From Luteimonas sp. YGD11-2 (GTDB taxonomy: Bacteria > Pseudomonadota > Gammaproteobacteria > Xanthomonadales > Xanthomonadaceae), in assembly GCF_004118975.1 (NCBI RefSeq), contig NZ_CP035376.1, positions 2,356,001 to 2,420,000 on the forward strand: a DNA stretch of 64,000 nucleotides, given 5' to 3'. Positions within the stretch are counted from its first letter, which is position 1. Every line of letters starts with the position of its first letter. This document shows, in pieces, positions 8,230 through 17,200 of this stretch. A program made the position numbers and the translations under genes. The notes under the pieces were generated by a model, which did not search any database, was not told the origin of the DNA, and was given only the letters and a program-made list of their open reading frames with translations.

Positions 8230-11200
8230 TCAGAAGCGGTAACGGTAGCTCAGCATCGCCGACCAGCGGCTGACGCCGGTGTTGCCCTTGTCGTTGTTGT
8301 TTTCCTGGATCGACGTGGTATCGCCGCCGGTGAAGTCATAGACGTACTTGCCGGTGGCCGGATCGATACCGGCGTAGTTCGCCACGCGCTGCGTCGAGAA
8401 GAACCCGTAGTCGTCGATCAGGCCCCAGTCGCTGTTGATCAGGTTGCCGATGTTGAAGATGTCCAGCGAGATCTCCGAGCTGTGGCCTTCCATGAAGCCC
8501 GGCAGTTCCTGGGCTACACGGAGGTCGAAGCTGTTGACCCAGCCCGAACGGAACGCATTCGCCGGGGCGGTACCGCCCTGGTAGCTCTTGACCTGCGGGT
8601 TCTGGTCGAGCCACTCGAAGAACGCCTGCTCCATCGCGGCACCACCGGTGAACAGCACGTCGCCAGGACCGTTGGGCACGTAGAACAGATCGTTGGTGCC
8701 CGCACCGTCGCCATTCACGTCGTTGTAGTACACCAGGCTGTACGGACGGCCCGAGCGGCCCTCGTAGAACATCGAGGCCTTGGTCTTGTAGTCACCGAAG
8801 AACGCGTGCTGCCACGACACGATCGCACTGAAGCGGTCCTTGATCGCGTAGCGCGAGTTGTAGCTCGTCGGATCGTTGGCCTGGAAGCTCAGCGTGTTGT
8901 TCCAGTTCGAGGTGTTCTGCGAGCTGGTCAGCGGGCTGACTTCGCGCGCATTGGTGTAGGTGTAGGCAAGCGACCAGTTCCAGTCGCTGTCGTTGAACGG
9001 CTTCTGCAGCGCGAAGGTGGCCTGCGAGCTGTAACCGCTGCTGGTATTGCGGCCGAGCAGCACGTCGCCGATGTCACCGGGGCGGTCTGCGCGGTTGCCC
9101 ACGCCGTTGGAGCCGTTCTGGATGCTGCGGATGCCGGTGCGCGAGTCGACGTTGGCACGGGCCGGGTCGTAGCCCGCCGCGTTCCAGAACATCCGACGGC
9201 CGTCCGGACCAACGCGCGTCGGCGCGCCGATGTCGAGGCGCTCGAAATACACCGCGTCGTTGACCTTGGTGTAGAGGTACTCGGCCGAAGCGACGATGCC
9301 GTACCACGGCAGCTCGTGGTCGAACGCGAGGTTGGCCTTCCACGAAGACGGCTGGCGGAAGCCCGGCTCGAGGATGTCGACGTTGAGGCGGCCAGCCGCC
9401 GGGCCGGTCGTCGGCACGTACGGGTTATAGGCATCGATGCCCGGTGCAAGGATCGCACCCGGGTTGCGCAGGTCGTACTCGAGGTAGTTCGCACCGTTGT
9501 TCGAGTACACGCCCGACAGCCACACGTTGGGCGCCGCACCCTGGAACAGGCCGACGCCGCCACGCAGCTGGGTCGGACGATCGGTGTCGAAGGTGTAGTT
9601 GAAGCCGAACCGCGGCTGCAACAAGCTCTTGCCGGCGGTGACGGTGTTGTCATACCCGTACAGCTGGCTGATGCGCGGCTGGAACACCTGCTGCGCGCTC
9701 CAGCTCGGGCGGTCCCAGCGCAGGCCGTAGGTCAGCGTCAGGTTGTAGGTGGCCGCCCAGGTGTCCTGCACGAAGAAGCCGAGGTTCTGCGTCTTGTACT
9801 CGGCCGGGATGCTGCCCGGTGCGCTCGGCACGCGCAGCTGGTAGCTCGACGGGGTGCCGGCATTGAATGCTTCGATGCTCGGGAAGTCGTACACGCCGAA
9901 CAGGTTGCGGCCGTAGAAGTTGAAGATGTCGTTGTATTCGTAGTCGGCACCGAACTTCAGGGTGTGGTCACCGGCATAGAAATAGCCCGCCAGCGACGCG
10001 CTCCACTGGCTGGTCTCGAGCACGTTGGTGTGCGAGTTCTGCTCGGTACCGAGATAGATCGAGTCATTGCCCTTGCGCACGCGGATCTGCGGCGCTTCGG
10101 CATACGGCGCGCGAACCGAGGTGTAGTCACGGTTGGACACACGGAACTCGGTGCTGAAGACGTCGGACCAGTCGCTGAAGAGCTCACCGGCCCAGCTGTC
10201 GAAGGTCTTGACCTGGTCGTACCAGAAGCTGTTGAGCGAGACCGACGAGTTGGTGATCTGCGGGAAGCGCGGCTGGGTCTGGTCGAAGTTGGAGTAGCGC
10301 AGCATCGCGCGGTGGTCTTCGTTGATGTTCCAGTCGAGCTTGAGCGCGTACTCCTCCATCTCGGTCCGGCTGGCGACCTCGTCGAACGAGCCGGCCGGCA
10401 GGCCGTAGCGGTTGGCGATCTGCTGCACCTGGGCGATGTCGGCCTCGGTGATGCGACCGGTCGCCAGCGGGGTGCCACCGGCGCTCACGCCAGGCGAGCT
10501 GCGGGTGTTCTTCTCGTAGTTGGCGAAGAAGAACAGACGATCGCGGATCAGGGGGCCACCGAAGGCAGCGCCGTAGGTCTTCTCGTCCTCGAAACCTTTG
10601 AACTCGACGTTGCGCAGGTTGCTGCGCACCCAGTCGCCGTCACGGTAGCTGCCGTAGACCTCACCCGAGAACTCGTTGGTACCCGACTTGGTCACCACGT
10701 TCACGATCGCGCCGGTACCGCCGGTGATGGTGGTGTCGTAGTTGGCCAGGTCGATGTTGATTTCCTGGATCGCCGCCATCGAGACCGGCTGGCGCTCGGT
10801 CGGCAGGTTGTTGGCCTCCAGGCCGAACGGGTCGCTCACCGACAGGCCGTCGATGCGGATCACGTTGTAGCGGGTGTTCTGGCCGCCGGCCGAGATCGCG
10901 CCATCGGCCTTGGAGACCTGCGAGATGCGCGGGTCGAGGCGGATGTAGTCCTGGATGTTGTGGGTGGCCGACGGCAGCGCCTCGATCACTTCGCGCGTCA
11001 CGTTGGAGCCGGTGCCCATCTTGGTCGCGCTGAACACGTCGACGCCCGCACCGGCGGTGCCATAGGCGACCACGGTGCCCAGGGTCGCCACGTCACCGCT
11101 GAGCTGCGCGTTGACCTGGTTGACCTGGTTGAGGTTGAGGTAGACGTTGTCTTCGGTCTTGGTGCCCTCGCCCGCCTTGTTGATGGTGATCGTGTACGGA

Positions 11201-11442
11201 CCACCCACGCGCAGGCCGCGTGCGTTGTAACGACCGCTGGCGTCGGTCGTGGCACGGCTGACGGTGCCCGACTCGGTGTGGACGATGGTCACTTCCGCGC
11301 CGATGACCGGCTGCCCGTTCGGGCCGAGCACCTGACCGCCGACACCGGCGGACGTGCTCTGTGCAAAAGCGGGCGCTGCGGCGAGCGCAACGATCAGACC
11401 GAGCGACAACCGGGACAGGCGGACGCGGTGCTTGGAACTCAT
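8230..11442 (-). CDS. TonB-dependent receptor, Oar-like with carboxypeptidase-regulatory domain
   Basis: An outer-membrane receptor of about 1,070 residues. The start at ATG 11442 gives a clear signal peptide (MSSKHRVRLSRLSLGLIVAL, cleavage after AFA). Next comes a carboxypeptidase regulatory-like beta-sandwich (GQVLGPNGQPVIGAEV), a probable TonB box GTVVAYG, a plug domain and a large beta-barrel rich in aromatic strands, ending in YRYRF, the usual aromatic C-terminus of barrel proteins. This architecture matches the Oar/OmpA-like group common in Lysobacter and Xanthomonas. The substrate is unknown, possibly peptides or polymer fragments. The frame continues upstream to 11583 without signal-peptide character. 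Confidence 0.9.
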   Translation of the reverse strand: MSSKHRVRLSRLSLGLIVALAAAPAFAQSTSAGVGGQVLGPNGQPVIGAEVTIVHTESGTVSRATTDASGRYNARGLRVGGPYTITINKAGEGTKTEDNVYLNLNQVNQVNAQLSGDVATLGTVVAYGTAGAGVDVFSATKMGTGSNVTREVIEALPSATHNIQDYIRLDPRISQVSKADGAISAGGQNTRYNVIRIDGLSVSDPFGLEANNLPTERQPVSMAAIQEINIDLANYDTTITGGTGAIVNVVTKSGTNEFSGEVYGSYRDGDWVRSNLRNVEFKGFEDEKTYGAAFGGPLIRDRLFFFANYEKNTRSSPGVSAGGTPLATGRITEADIAQVQQIANRYGLPAGSFDEVASRTEMEEYALKLDWNINEDHRAMLRYSNFDQTQPRFPQITNSSVSLNSFWYDQVKTFDSWAGELFSDWSDVFSTEFRVSNRDYTSVRAPYAEAPQIRVRKGNDSIYLGTEQNSHTNVLETSQWSASLAGYFYAGDHTLKFGADYEYNDIFNFYGRNLFGVYDFPSIEAFNAGTPSSYQLRVPSAPGSIPAEYKTQNLGFFVQDTWAATYNLTLTYGLRWDRPSWSAQQVFQPRISQLYGYDNTVTAGKSLLQPRFGFNYTFDTDRPTQLRGGVGLFQGAAPNVWLSGVYSNNGANYLEYDLRNPGAILAPGIDAYNPYVPTTGPAAGRLNVDILEPGFRQPSSWKANLAFDHELPWYGIVASAEYLYTKVNDAVYFERLDIGAPTRVGPDGRRMFWNAAGYDPARANVDSRTGIRSIQNGSNGVGNRADRPGDIGDVLLGRNTSSGYSSQATFALQKPFNDSDWNWSLAYTYTNAREVSPLTSSQNTSNWNNTLSFQANDPTSYNSRYAIKDRFSAIVSWQHAFFGDYKTKASMFYEGRSGRPYSLVYYNDVNGDGAGTNDLFYVPNGPGDVLFTGGAAMEQAFFEWLDQNPQVKSYQGGTAPANAFRSGWVNSFDLRVAQELPGFMEGHSSEISLDIFNIGNLINSDWGLIDDYGFFSTQRVANYAGIDPATGKYVYDFTGGDTTSIQENNNDKGNTGVSRWSAMLSYRYRF

Positions 11443-11575
11443 GGTGTGGGCCTCGAGGGTGCGTTGGGAACGGAGCGGAGGTGTGGCTGCGTGCAGCCGA
11501 CAGGGGCGGATCGGCAGGACCGGTACAGCTGGCGGGATGTCCCCTGCAGTGCCGCGGGCCGACAGGCCGTAGGCG

Positions 11576-11592
11576 GTTAACAACAGATTAAC
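11576..11592 (-). promoter_or_regulatory. Candidate control region of the TonB receptor
   Basis: Upstream of the receptor, in GC-rich sequence, stands an AT-rich pair of half sites GTTAAC (11576-11581) and GATTAAC (11586-11592), an imperfect dyad about 135 bp before the start codon. It could be promoter sequence or an operator; no regulator can be named. Confidence 0.3.
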
Positions 11593-11708
11593 ATGCTAGT
11601 TGCGGCGTATGACAGTGCCGTTACCGGCGCCGCCGGAGCAAGTCGTTGAGCGCGCACGCTTTTGTTTCTGCGCAGCTGTCGAGGCAGGCTGGGGCCGTCA
11701 TTCTTCGT

Positions 11709-12314
11709 TCACCCGGCAGGGCCGGCCACGCTGGTGAAGTAGCCGGCAATGCCGTCCAGCAACATCTGCACGGAGATCGCCACCAGCAGCATGCCCATCA
11801 GCCGCTCCAGCGCGGTCAGCGCGCGGATACCGAGCAGCTTGTACAGCCAGGTCGACGAAAACAGGATGGCCGCGGTCGCGCCCCAGGCGATCAGCAGCGC
11901 CAGGCTCCATTCGCCGAGGCGGTCGGGCTCGGTGCTGCCCATCAGCATCACCGCGGCCATGCCCGAGGGCCCGGCCACCAGCGGGATCGCCATCGGCACG
12001 ATGAAGGGTTCGCCATCCGGGATCTCGCCCATCAGCCCCTGCGGGCTGGGGAAGATCATGCGGATGCCGATCAGGAACAGGATGATGCCGCCGGCAATCG
12101 AGACGGATTCCTGCCGCAGGCGCATCAGTTCCAGCGCGTACTTGCCGCCCCACAGAAACAGCATCAGTACCGCCAGGGCGATGAGCATCTCGCGGGCCAG
12201 CACGATCCGCTGCCGATGCGGCGGCAGGCGCCGCAGCATGCTGAGAAACACCGGGATATTGCCCAGTGGATCGAGGATCAGGAACAGCAGCAGCGCCGCC
12301 GACGCCACCGTCAT
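11709..12314 (-). CDS. MarC/YhgN-family integral membrane protein
   Basis: A protein of about 201 residues with six predicted membrane helices and the family motif DPLGNIPVFLS near the N-terminus. MarC/YhgN proteins (UPF0056) are inner-membrane proteins of unsettled function; the old link to multiple antibiotic resistance was withdrawn, so no transport role is claimed. ATG 12314 overlaps the stop of the upstream SDR gene (ATGA), the coupling pattern seen through this window; an in-frame start five codons earlier (12329) is the alternative. Confidence 0.85.
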   Translation of the reverse strand: MTVASAALLLFLILDPLGNIPVFLSMLRRLPPHRQRIVLAREMLIALAVLMLFLWGGKYALELMRLRQESVSIAGGIILFLIGIRMIFPSPQGLMGEIPDGEPFIVPMAIPLVAGPSGMAAVMLMGSTEPDRLGEWSLALLIAWGATAAILFSSTWLYKLLGIRALTALERLMGMLLVAISVQMLLDGIAGYFTSVAGPAG

Positions 12315-13057
12315 CGCGGCGGGCTCCACACGCTGCCGCGATGTGATGCGCCCGCGGCCGACAGCAGCTCGACGCAGTACGGCGCGCAGTCGGCCGGATC
12401 ACGGGCGAGGTGCTCTCCGTCGACATAGGCGCGTGCGCGCAGCGGCGTGCGCATCGGGCCGGGGCGCAGGCCGCTGACGCGCACGGGCCCGTTGGCGAGC
12501 TCGCGGTGGAGCATCTCCACCATCGCCTCCTGGCCACGCTGGGCGATGCCGTAGCCGCCCCAGAACGCCTGGCTGCTGCTCTCGACGTCGTCCATCACGA
12601 ACACCACCGCGCTGTCTTCCGCCTGCCGCAGCAGTGGCACGCAGGCCTGGGTGAGCCACCAGCGCGCAGTGAGGTTGACGTGCACCGCGCGCGCGAACGC
12701 CGCCGGGTCGGCATGGTCGAGCGGGGTCAGGCCGCGGAACTCGGCGGCGCAGTGCAGTACGCCATCCAGGCGCCCCCAGGCGTCGGCGACACGCGAGGCG
12801 AGCTCGGCATAGTCATCGGGGCCGGCGCCCTCCATGTCCAACGGATACAGCGCAGCGTCGCCGCCAGCGGCGGCAATCGCATCGTGGACGCGGTTGAGCC
12901 GCGGCACCTTGCGGCCCAGCAGCACGACGCGGGCGCCGGCGTCAGCACACGCGCGCGCCGCCGCGGCACCGAGCCCGCCGGACGCGCCGGTCACCAGGAT
13001 CACGCGATCGCGCAGCGGCAACGCCTGCGGCAGGGGCAACGCAATGGGGCCGCTCAC
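12311..13057 (-). CDS. SDR-fold protein, YciK-like, with catalytic residues replaced
   Basis: A 248-residue short-chain dehydrogenase/reductase fold protein. GTG 13057 overlaps the grxD stop (GTGA). The nucleotide-binding motif TGASGGLG is intact at residues 23-30, as is the later RPGPMRT segment. At the active site the Tyr-x3-Lys motif reads YGIAQ (Tyr169, Gln173), and the region that normally carries the catalytic Ser reads MDDV. NAD(P) binding therefore looks preserved but ordinary SDR catalysis does not. It resembles YciK in overall sequence and in the WGGY context. It may be a non-enzymatic or altered member. Confidence 0.8.
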   Translation of the reverse strand: MSGPIALPLPQALPLRDRVILVTGASGGLGAAAARACADAGARVVLLGRKVPRLNRVHDAIAAAGGDAALYPLDMEGAGPDDYAELASRVADAWGRLDGVLHCAAEFRGLTPLDHADPAAFARAVHVNLTARWWLTQACVPLLRQAEDSAVVFVMDDVESSSQAFWGGYGIAQRGQEAMVEMLHRELANGPVRVSGLRPGPMRTPLRARAYVDGEHLARDPADCAPYCVELLSAAGASHRGSVWSPPR

Positions 13058-13380
13058 GCGTTGCGTACCTCGGCCACCATGCGCGCCAGCTCGCCCGACT
13101 CGTGCAGCTCGACGGTGATGTCGCAGCCGCCGATCAGCTCGCCGTGGATGAAGAGCTGCGGAAAGGTCGGCCAGTTGGAGTAGCGCGGCAGGTTGGCGCG
13201 CACTTCCGGATCCTCGAGCACATTGACCACATGCAGTTGCCCGTCCTCCAGGCCGGCGGCGCGCAGGCTGTCGATGGCCTGGCTGGAGAAACCGCACATC
13301 GGGTATTCCGGGGTGCCCTTCATGAAGAGCACGATGGGATGCGCCTCGATTGCGGACTGGATGCGCTGCATCACCGACAT
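13054..13380 (-). CDS. grxD: Monothiol glutaredoxin, Grx4 type
   Basis: A 108-residue monothiol glutaredoxin with the CGFS active site (PMCGFSSQAI), the cis-Pro motif WPTFPQLF and the glutathione-binding GGCD motif. This group carries [2Fe-2S] clusters with BolA proteins and delivers them in Fe-S and iron regulation. It is divergent from the SOD-like gene and heads a coupled unit with the SDR and the MarC-type gene; that linkage does not itself indicate a shared pathway. Confidence 0.95.
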   Translation of the reverse strand: MSVMQRIQSAIEAHPIVLFMKGTPEYPMCGFSSQAIDSLRAAGLEDGQLHVVNVLEDPEVRANLPRYSNWPTFPQLFIHGELIGGCDITVELHESGELARMVAEVRNA

Positions 13381-13511
13381 GGACAGGCTCCTGCGTCGCC
13401 TGCGCCGCGCGCGATCGCGGCGGCCGGTGGCGGGGCGTGGATTAGAGAGCGTGGATTAGAATCCGCCCATTGTAAGCGCTCACGCCCACCGAGCAGCCAC
13501 GGCCACCCCGG

Positions 13512-14099
13512 ATGCCCATCGAACTCCCCGCCCTGCCCTACGCCCACAACGCGCTCGAGCCGCACCTGTCCGGGGAGACCGTCGACCAGCACCATGGCCA
13601 TCAACGCGCCGACATCGAACGCGTCAACGCACTGGTCCTCGGCACCGCGCTGGAGGACGCCACGCTCGAGGACATCGTGCGGCGCGCGCAGGGGCGGCTG
13701 TTCGAACATGCGGCGCAGGCCTGGAATACCGACTTCTACTGGCGCGGCATGGCGCCTGCGGCTGCGGGTGCCAGCCAGCCGCGCGGGCCGCTGGCCGCCG
13801 CGATCGATGCGTCCTTCGGCAGCGTCGATGCATTGCGGCAGCAGTTCGACGCTGCTGCCCTGCGTGGCTTCGGTGCCGGCTGGGCGTGGCTGGTGCAGCG
13901 GCGCGACGGGCGCCTCGGGATCGCCGCCACGCCCAACGCGGCGACGCCCCTCACCGGCCCGGACCGCCCGCTGCTGGCCTGCTGCCTGTGGCAGCACGCC
14001 TATTACCTCGACTACCGCGACCAGCGCGAACGCTACCTCGCCGCGTGGTGGCAGCTGGTCAACTGGAGTGCGGTGGGATCACGGCTGACGGGAAGCTAG
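13512..14099 (+). CDS. Fe/Mn superoxide dismutase-like protein with missing metal ligands
   Basis: A 195-residue protein aligning over its full length with Fe superoxide dismutase: ELPALPYA at the start, an AAQAWN segment, TPLTGPDRPLL and AYYLDYRDQRERYL. Of the four metal ligands of E. coli SodB, the first His (HHG, residue 27) and the last His (WQH, residue 162) remain. The second, in WNHTFYW, is Thr73 (WNTDFYW), and the Asp of DVWEH is Cys158 (CLWQH). The HHGKHHQTY segment is shortened and the gateway Tyr is lost. There is no frameshift. It is probably not a working dismutase and may bind metal differently or serve another role. It is divergent from grxD. Confidence 0.85.
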   Translation: MPIELPALPYAHNALEPHLSGETVDQHHGHQRADIERVNALVLGTALEDATLEDIVRRAQGRLFEHAAQAWNTDFYWRGMAPAAAGASQPRGPLAAAIDASFGSVDALRQQFDAAALRGFGAGWAWLVQRRDGRLGIAATPNAATPLTGPDRPLLACCLWQHAYYLDYRDQRERYLAAWWQLVNWSAVGSRLTGS

Positions 14100-14152
14100 A
14101 GACCCGGCTCCCGGCCGGCGGCACGCAGATCGGGCCCGAGGACGGGGGCACT

Positions 14153-15298
14153 TCAGATCGCGCGCAGCGCCCCTATCACCGGTTCCACCTGCGCGCTCCG
14201 CCCGAGTGCCGCGCCCACACGCGCCAGCGCCACGGCCAATGCCCCGGCATCATCGGCACGCAGCGTGGCGTGGCCCACCTTGCGGCCATCGCGCGCCTGC
14301 TTGCCGTAGTCGTGCCAGTGGCCGCCCGCCTCGGCCAGCACCGGCCCGGCATCCGGCATCGCGCCGATCCAGTTCAGCATGCAGGCGTGGCCGCGCGCGG
14401 CCGTGGACCCCAGCGGCAGGCCGAGCACGGCGCGCAGGTGGTTCTCGAACTGAGAAGTCTCCGCGCCCTCGATCGTCCAGTGTCCGGAGTTGTGCACGCG
14501 CGGCGCCATCTCGTTGGCCAGCAGCTGGCCATCACGGCAGAACAGCTCGAGCGCGAACACGCCGACATAGTCGAGCCGCTCCGCCAGCGCCCGTGCATGC
14601 GCCTGGGCCTCCGCCGTCAGCGCTTCCGGCACCTGCGCCGGCGCCAGGCTGGCCGACAGCACGCCATCGACATGCCAGTTGGCGGTCAGCGGCCACGCGC
14701 GGAATTCGCCGTCGCGACCCCGCACGGCGATCACCGAGTACTCCTGGTCGAACGGGACGAATGCTTCGGCGATCAGCCCGACCCGCTGCGCCTGGTCACC
14801 CAGCGCTTCCCAGGCGCGGTCGAGGTCGGCGGCATCGCGGATGCGGAACTGGCCCTTGCCGTCATAGCCCAGCCGGCGGGTCTTGAGGATGCACGGCAGG
14901 CCGACTTCGGCGACCGCCGCTTCCAGCCCTTCGCGCGAGTCGACGTCGGCGAACGCCGGCACCGGGATACCGAGCTCGCGGAACAGCGACTTCTCGACCA
15001 GCCGGTCCTGGGCCATGGCCAGCGCGTCCGGCGCGGGATACACCGGCACCTGCGCGGCCAGGTGGCGCGCACTGTCTGCGGGAACGTTCTCGAAATCGAA
15101 GGTCGCCGAATCGATGCGGCTGGCGAACTCGGCCAGCGCGGCCTGGTCGTCGTAGCCACCCACCAGCAGCGGTGCGCACTGGCCCGCGCAGGCATCGGCG
15201 GCGGGGTCGAGCACCACGAAGCGCAGGCCGAGCGGTACGCCGGCCAGGACGAGCATGCGCGCGAGCTGGCCGCCGCCAAGAATGCCGGCGGTGGTCAT
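14153..15298 (-). CDS. purK: N5-carboxyaminoimidazole ribonucleotide synthase PurK
   Basis: PurK uses ATP and bicarbonate to convert AIR to N5-CAIR in purine synthesis. The 381-residue protein has the N-terminal [12 protein letters not shown] motif, an ATP-grasp core ([25 protein letters not shown]) and the [14 protein letters not shown] signature. Its start overlaps the purE stop by 4 bp (ATGA). With PurE it forms the two-step bacterial route to CAIR. Confidence 0.97.
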   Translation of the reverse strand: MTTAGILGGGQLARMLVLAGVPLGLRFVVLDPAADACAGQCAPLLVGGYDDQAALAEFASRIDSATFDFENVPADSARHLAAQVPVYPAPDALAMAQDRLVEKSLFRELGIPVPAFADVDSREGLEAAVAEVGLPCILKTRRLGYDGKGQFRIRDAADLDRAWEALGDQAQRVGLIAEAFVPFDQEYSVIAVRGRDGEFRAWPLTANWHVDGVLSASLAPAQVPEALTAEAQAHARALAERLDYVGVFALELFCRDGQLLANEMAPRVHNSGHWTIEGAETSQFENHLRAVLGLPLGSTAARGHACMLNWIGAMPDAGPVLAEAGGHWHDYGKQARDGRKVGHATLRADDAGALAVALARVGAALGRSAQVEPVIGALRAI

Positions 15299-15819
15299 GC
15301 GAACCCGGTGGAGGGCATGTCGATTCGGGGGTCGTCGTTGCGCGCGACCTCCTCGGTCTGGCGCGCGCGGAACTCCGCCAGCGCCCGGGCGACGGCCGGC
15401 TGGTCGGCCAGCATCGCCGCGGCGAACAGCGCGGCATTGGCGGCGCCGGCACGGCCGATGGCGAACGTCGCCACCGGCACGCCCGCCGGCATCTGCACGA
15501 TCGACAGCAGCGAGTCGAGGCCGCTCAGCGCCTTCGACTGCACCGGCACACCCAGCACCGGCACGGCGGTCTTGGCAGCCAGCATGCCTGGCAGGTGCGC
15601 CGCGCCACCGGCGCCGGCGATGATCGCGCGCAGCCCGCGCGCCTGCGCCTCTTCGGCGTAGGCGAACATCGCATCGGGCGTGCGGTGCGCGGACACCACG
15701 CGCACTTCATGGGGCACGCCGAGTGCGGCAAGGCGCTCGGCAGCGGGCTGCATGGTGTCCCAGTCGGACCTCGAGCCCATCACGATGCCCACGAGCGGGC
15801 CGGGAGAATTGGCGGACAT
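15295..15819 (-). CDS. purE: N5-carboxyaminoimidazole ribonucleotide mutase PurE
   Basis: PurE moves the carboxyl group of N5-CAIR to form CAIR. The 174-residue protein has the conserved GSRSDWDTM and SAHRTPDAM motifs and the [11 protein letters not shown] loop of class I PurE. It is the promoter-proximal gene of purEK and is divergent from the Trm112-like gene, with about 205 bp between them that presumably hold both promoters. Confidence 0.97.
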   Translation of the reverse strand: MSANSPGPLVGIVMGSRSDWDTMQPAAERLAALGVPHEVRVVSAHRTPDAMFAYAEEAQARGLRAIIAGAGGAAHLPGMLAAKTAVPVLGVPVQSKALSGLDSLLSIVQMPAGVPVATFAIGRAGAANAALFAAAMLADQPAVARALAEFRARQTEEVARNDDPRIDMPSTGFA

Positions 15820-16024
15820 GGTGGATTCCGGACCGAAACGTGCATTCTAGGCGGTTCGCGCCGCGAAGGAGACCCGCCGTGGTGTACGACCGGGTATCGC
15901 GCAGCCGATCGATGTGCTCCCGGGCTCGCGCCCCTGCTGCCCACGAGCCGCGCCGCACGCCGGCCGCAGGATGGCGAGGTGGTACGCTTTTCCGCCTTCG
16001 ATCACGTACCGGAATCGCCACCCC

Positions 16025-16303
16025 ATGGACCGCAAGCTGCTCGACATCCTCGTCTGCCCCGCGACCCGCCAGCCGCTGTCGCTGCTCGACAGTGCCGGCC
16101 TGGAGGCGGTCAACCGCGCGATCGGTGCAGGCACGGTGCAGCGCGACGACGGTGCCACCCAGACCACGCCCCTGCGCGCGGCCCTGGTGACCCGCGACCA
16201 CAAGCGCGTGTACCGGGTCGACGATGGCATCCCGGTGCTGCTGGTCGACGAGGCGATCGCCACCGGCCAGATCGAGGGCTTCCCCGGCGCGCCGGCGCGA
16301 TGA
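16025..16303 (+). CDS. Trm112/UPF0434-family small protein (YcaR-like)
   Basis: A 92-residue protein with MDRKLLDILVCPATRQPL, the start of the Trm112/UPF0434 fold, and a matching C-terminal DDGIPVLLVDEA. YcaR-type proteins are usually about 60 residues; this one has an extra middle segment of about 25-30 residues. The normal CPxC metal-knuckle start is CPAT, so the second Cys is missing and zinc binding is doubtful. The stop overlaps the nadC start (ATGA). ATG 16025 is preferred over upstream in-frame starts because it begins the conserved domain. Confidence 0.85.
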   Translation: MDRKLLDILVCPATRQPLSLLDSAGLEAVNRAIGAGTVQRDDGATQTTPLRAALVTRDHKRVYRVDDGIPVLLVDEAIATGQIEGFPGAPAR

Positions 16304-17169
16304 ACCCGACGCTGCAGGCGCCGGCAGCGCAGGACGTCGAGGCCGACGTCGCGCGTGCGCTGGCGGAGGACATCGGCAGCGGGGATGTCACCGCGGCGCT
16401 GCTGCCCGATGTCGCCGAGATCGCCTACGTGCTGTGCAAGGAGGACGCGGTGGTCTGCGGTCGTCCGTGGTTCGACGCCTGCCACCGCGCGCTCGACCCG
16501 GAGGTGCGCATCGACTGGCATGTCGCCGAAGGCGACCACGTCCGCGCCGGCACCGTGGTGGCCACGCTGGCCGGCCGCAGCCGCGCACTGGTGACCGGCG
16601 AGCGCACCGGGCTCAATTTCCTGCAGACCCTCAGCGGCACCGCCACCACCACCGCGGCCTACGTGCGTGCGGTGGCCGGCACCGGTACGCGCATCCTCGA
16701 TACCCGCAAGACCCTGCCGGGGCTACGCCAGGCGCAGAAGTACGCGGTGCGTGCCGGCGGTGGCGACAACCATCGCCATGGCCTGTACGACACGGTGATG
16801 CTGAAGGAAAACCACGTCCGCGTTGCCGGTTCGGTCGGTGCCGCCATTGCCGCGGCGCGCGCGCAGTGGCCGGAGCTGCCGCTGGTGGTGGAGGTGGAGA
16901 CCCTCGGGCAACTCTGCGAGGCGCTCGACGCCGGCTGCGAACGCGTGCTGATCGATGACTTCAGTGCCGACCTTCGCCGCGAGGCGGTGCGGATCGCACG
17001 CGGAAGTCCGTACCACGGCCGGATTCCGCTGGAAGTTTCCGGCGGCGTCGACCTCGCCAGCCTGCGCGCCATCGCCGAGGACGGCGTGGACGTCATCTCG
17101 ATCGGCGCGCTGACCAAGCACGTGCGTGCGATCGACCTGTCGATGAAGCTGGGTCCGCCGCCGGGCTGA
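16300..17169 (+). CDS. nadC: Nicotinate-nucleotide pyrophosphorylase (carboxylating)
   Basis: NadC turns quinolinate and PRPP into nicotinate mononucleotide, releasing CO2, in de novo NAD synthesis. The 289-residue protein shows the family landmarks EDIGSGDVT, ERTGLNFLQTLSGTAT, DTRKTLPGLR, KENHV and EVETL. ATG 16300 overlaps the preceding stop, which fixes the start although the open frame extends far upstream. Confidence 0.97.
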   Translation: MNPTLQAPAAQDVEADVARALAEDIGSGDVTAALLPDVAEIAYVLCKEDAVVCGRPWFDACHRALDPEVRIDWHVAEGDHVRAGTVVATLAGRSRALVTGERTGLNFLQTLSGTATTTAAYVRAVAGTGTRILDTRKTLPGLRQAQKYAVRAGGGDNHRHGLYDTVMLKENHVRVAGSVGAAIAAARAQWPELPLVVEVETLGQLCEALDAGCERVLIDDFSADLRREAVRIARGSPYHGRIPLEVSGGVDLASLRAIAEDGVDVISIGALTKHVRAIDLSMKLGPPPG

Positions 17170-17200
17170 CGCGCATAGCGCGGCCGCCGGCGGGCGCCGC

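Noticed and set aside
8209..11580. A 1,123-codon open frame on the plus strand opposite the TonB receptor
   Set aside because: It is the antisense shadow of a GC-rich gene; the product is Val/Ala/Arg/Gly/His-rich with no domain, while the minus strand gives a clear receptor.
11709..12314. Multiple antibiotic resistance protein MarC
   Set aside because: The family name is historical; members are not shown to give resistance, so only the family is reported.
13512..14099. Frameshift or sequencing error as the cause of missing SOD ligands
   Set aside because: Reading frame and flanking conserved segments are continuous on both sides of each changed residue.
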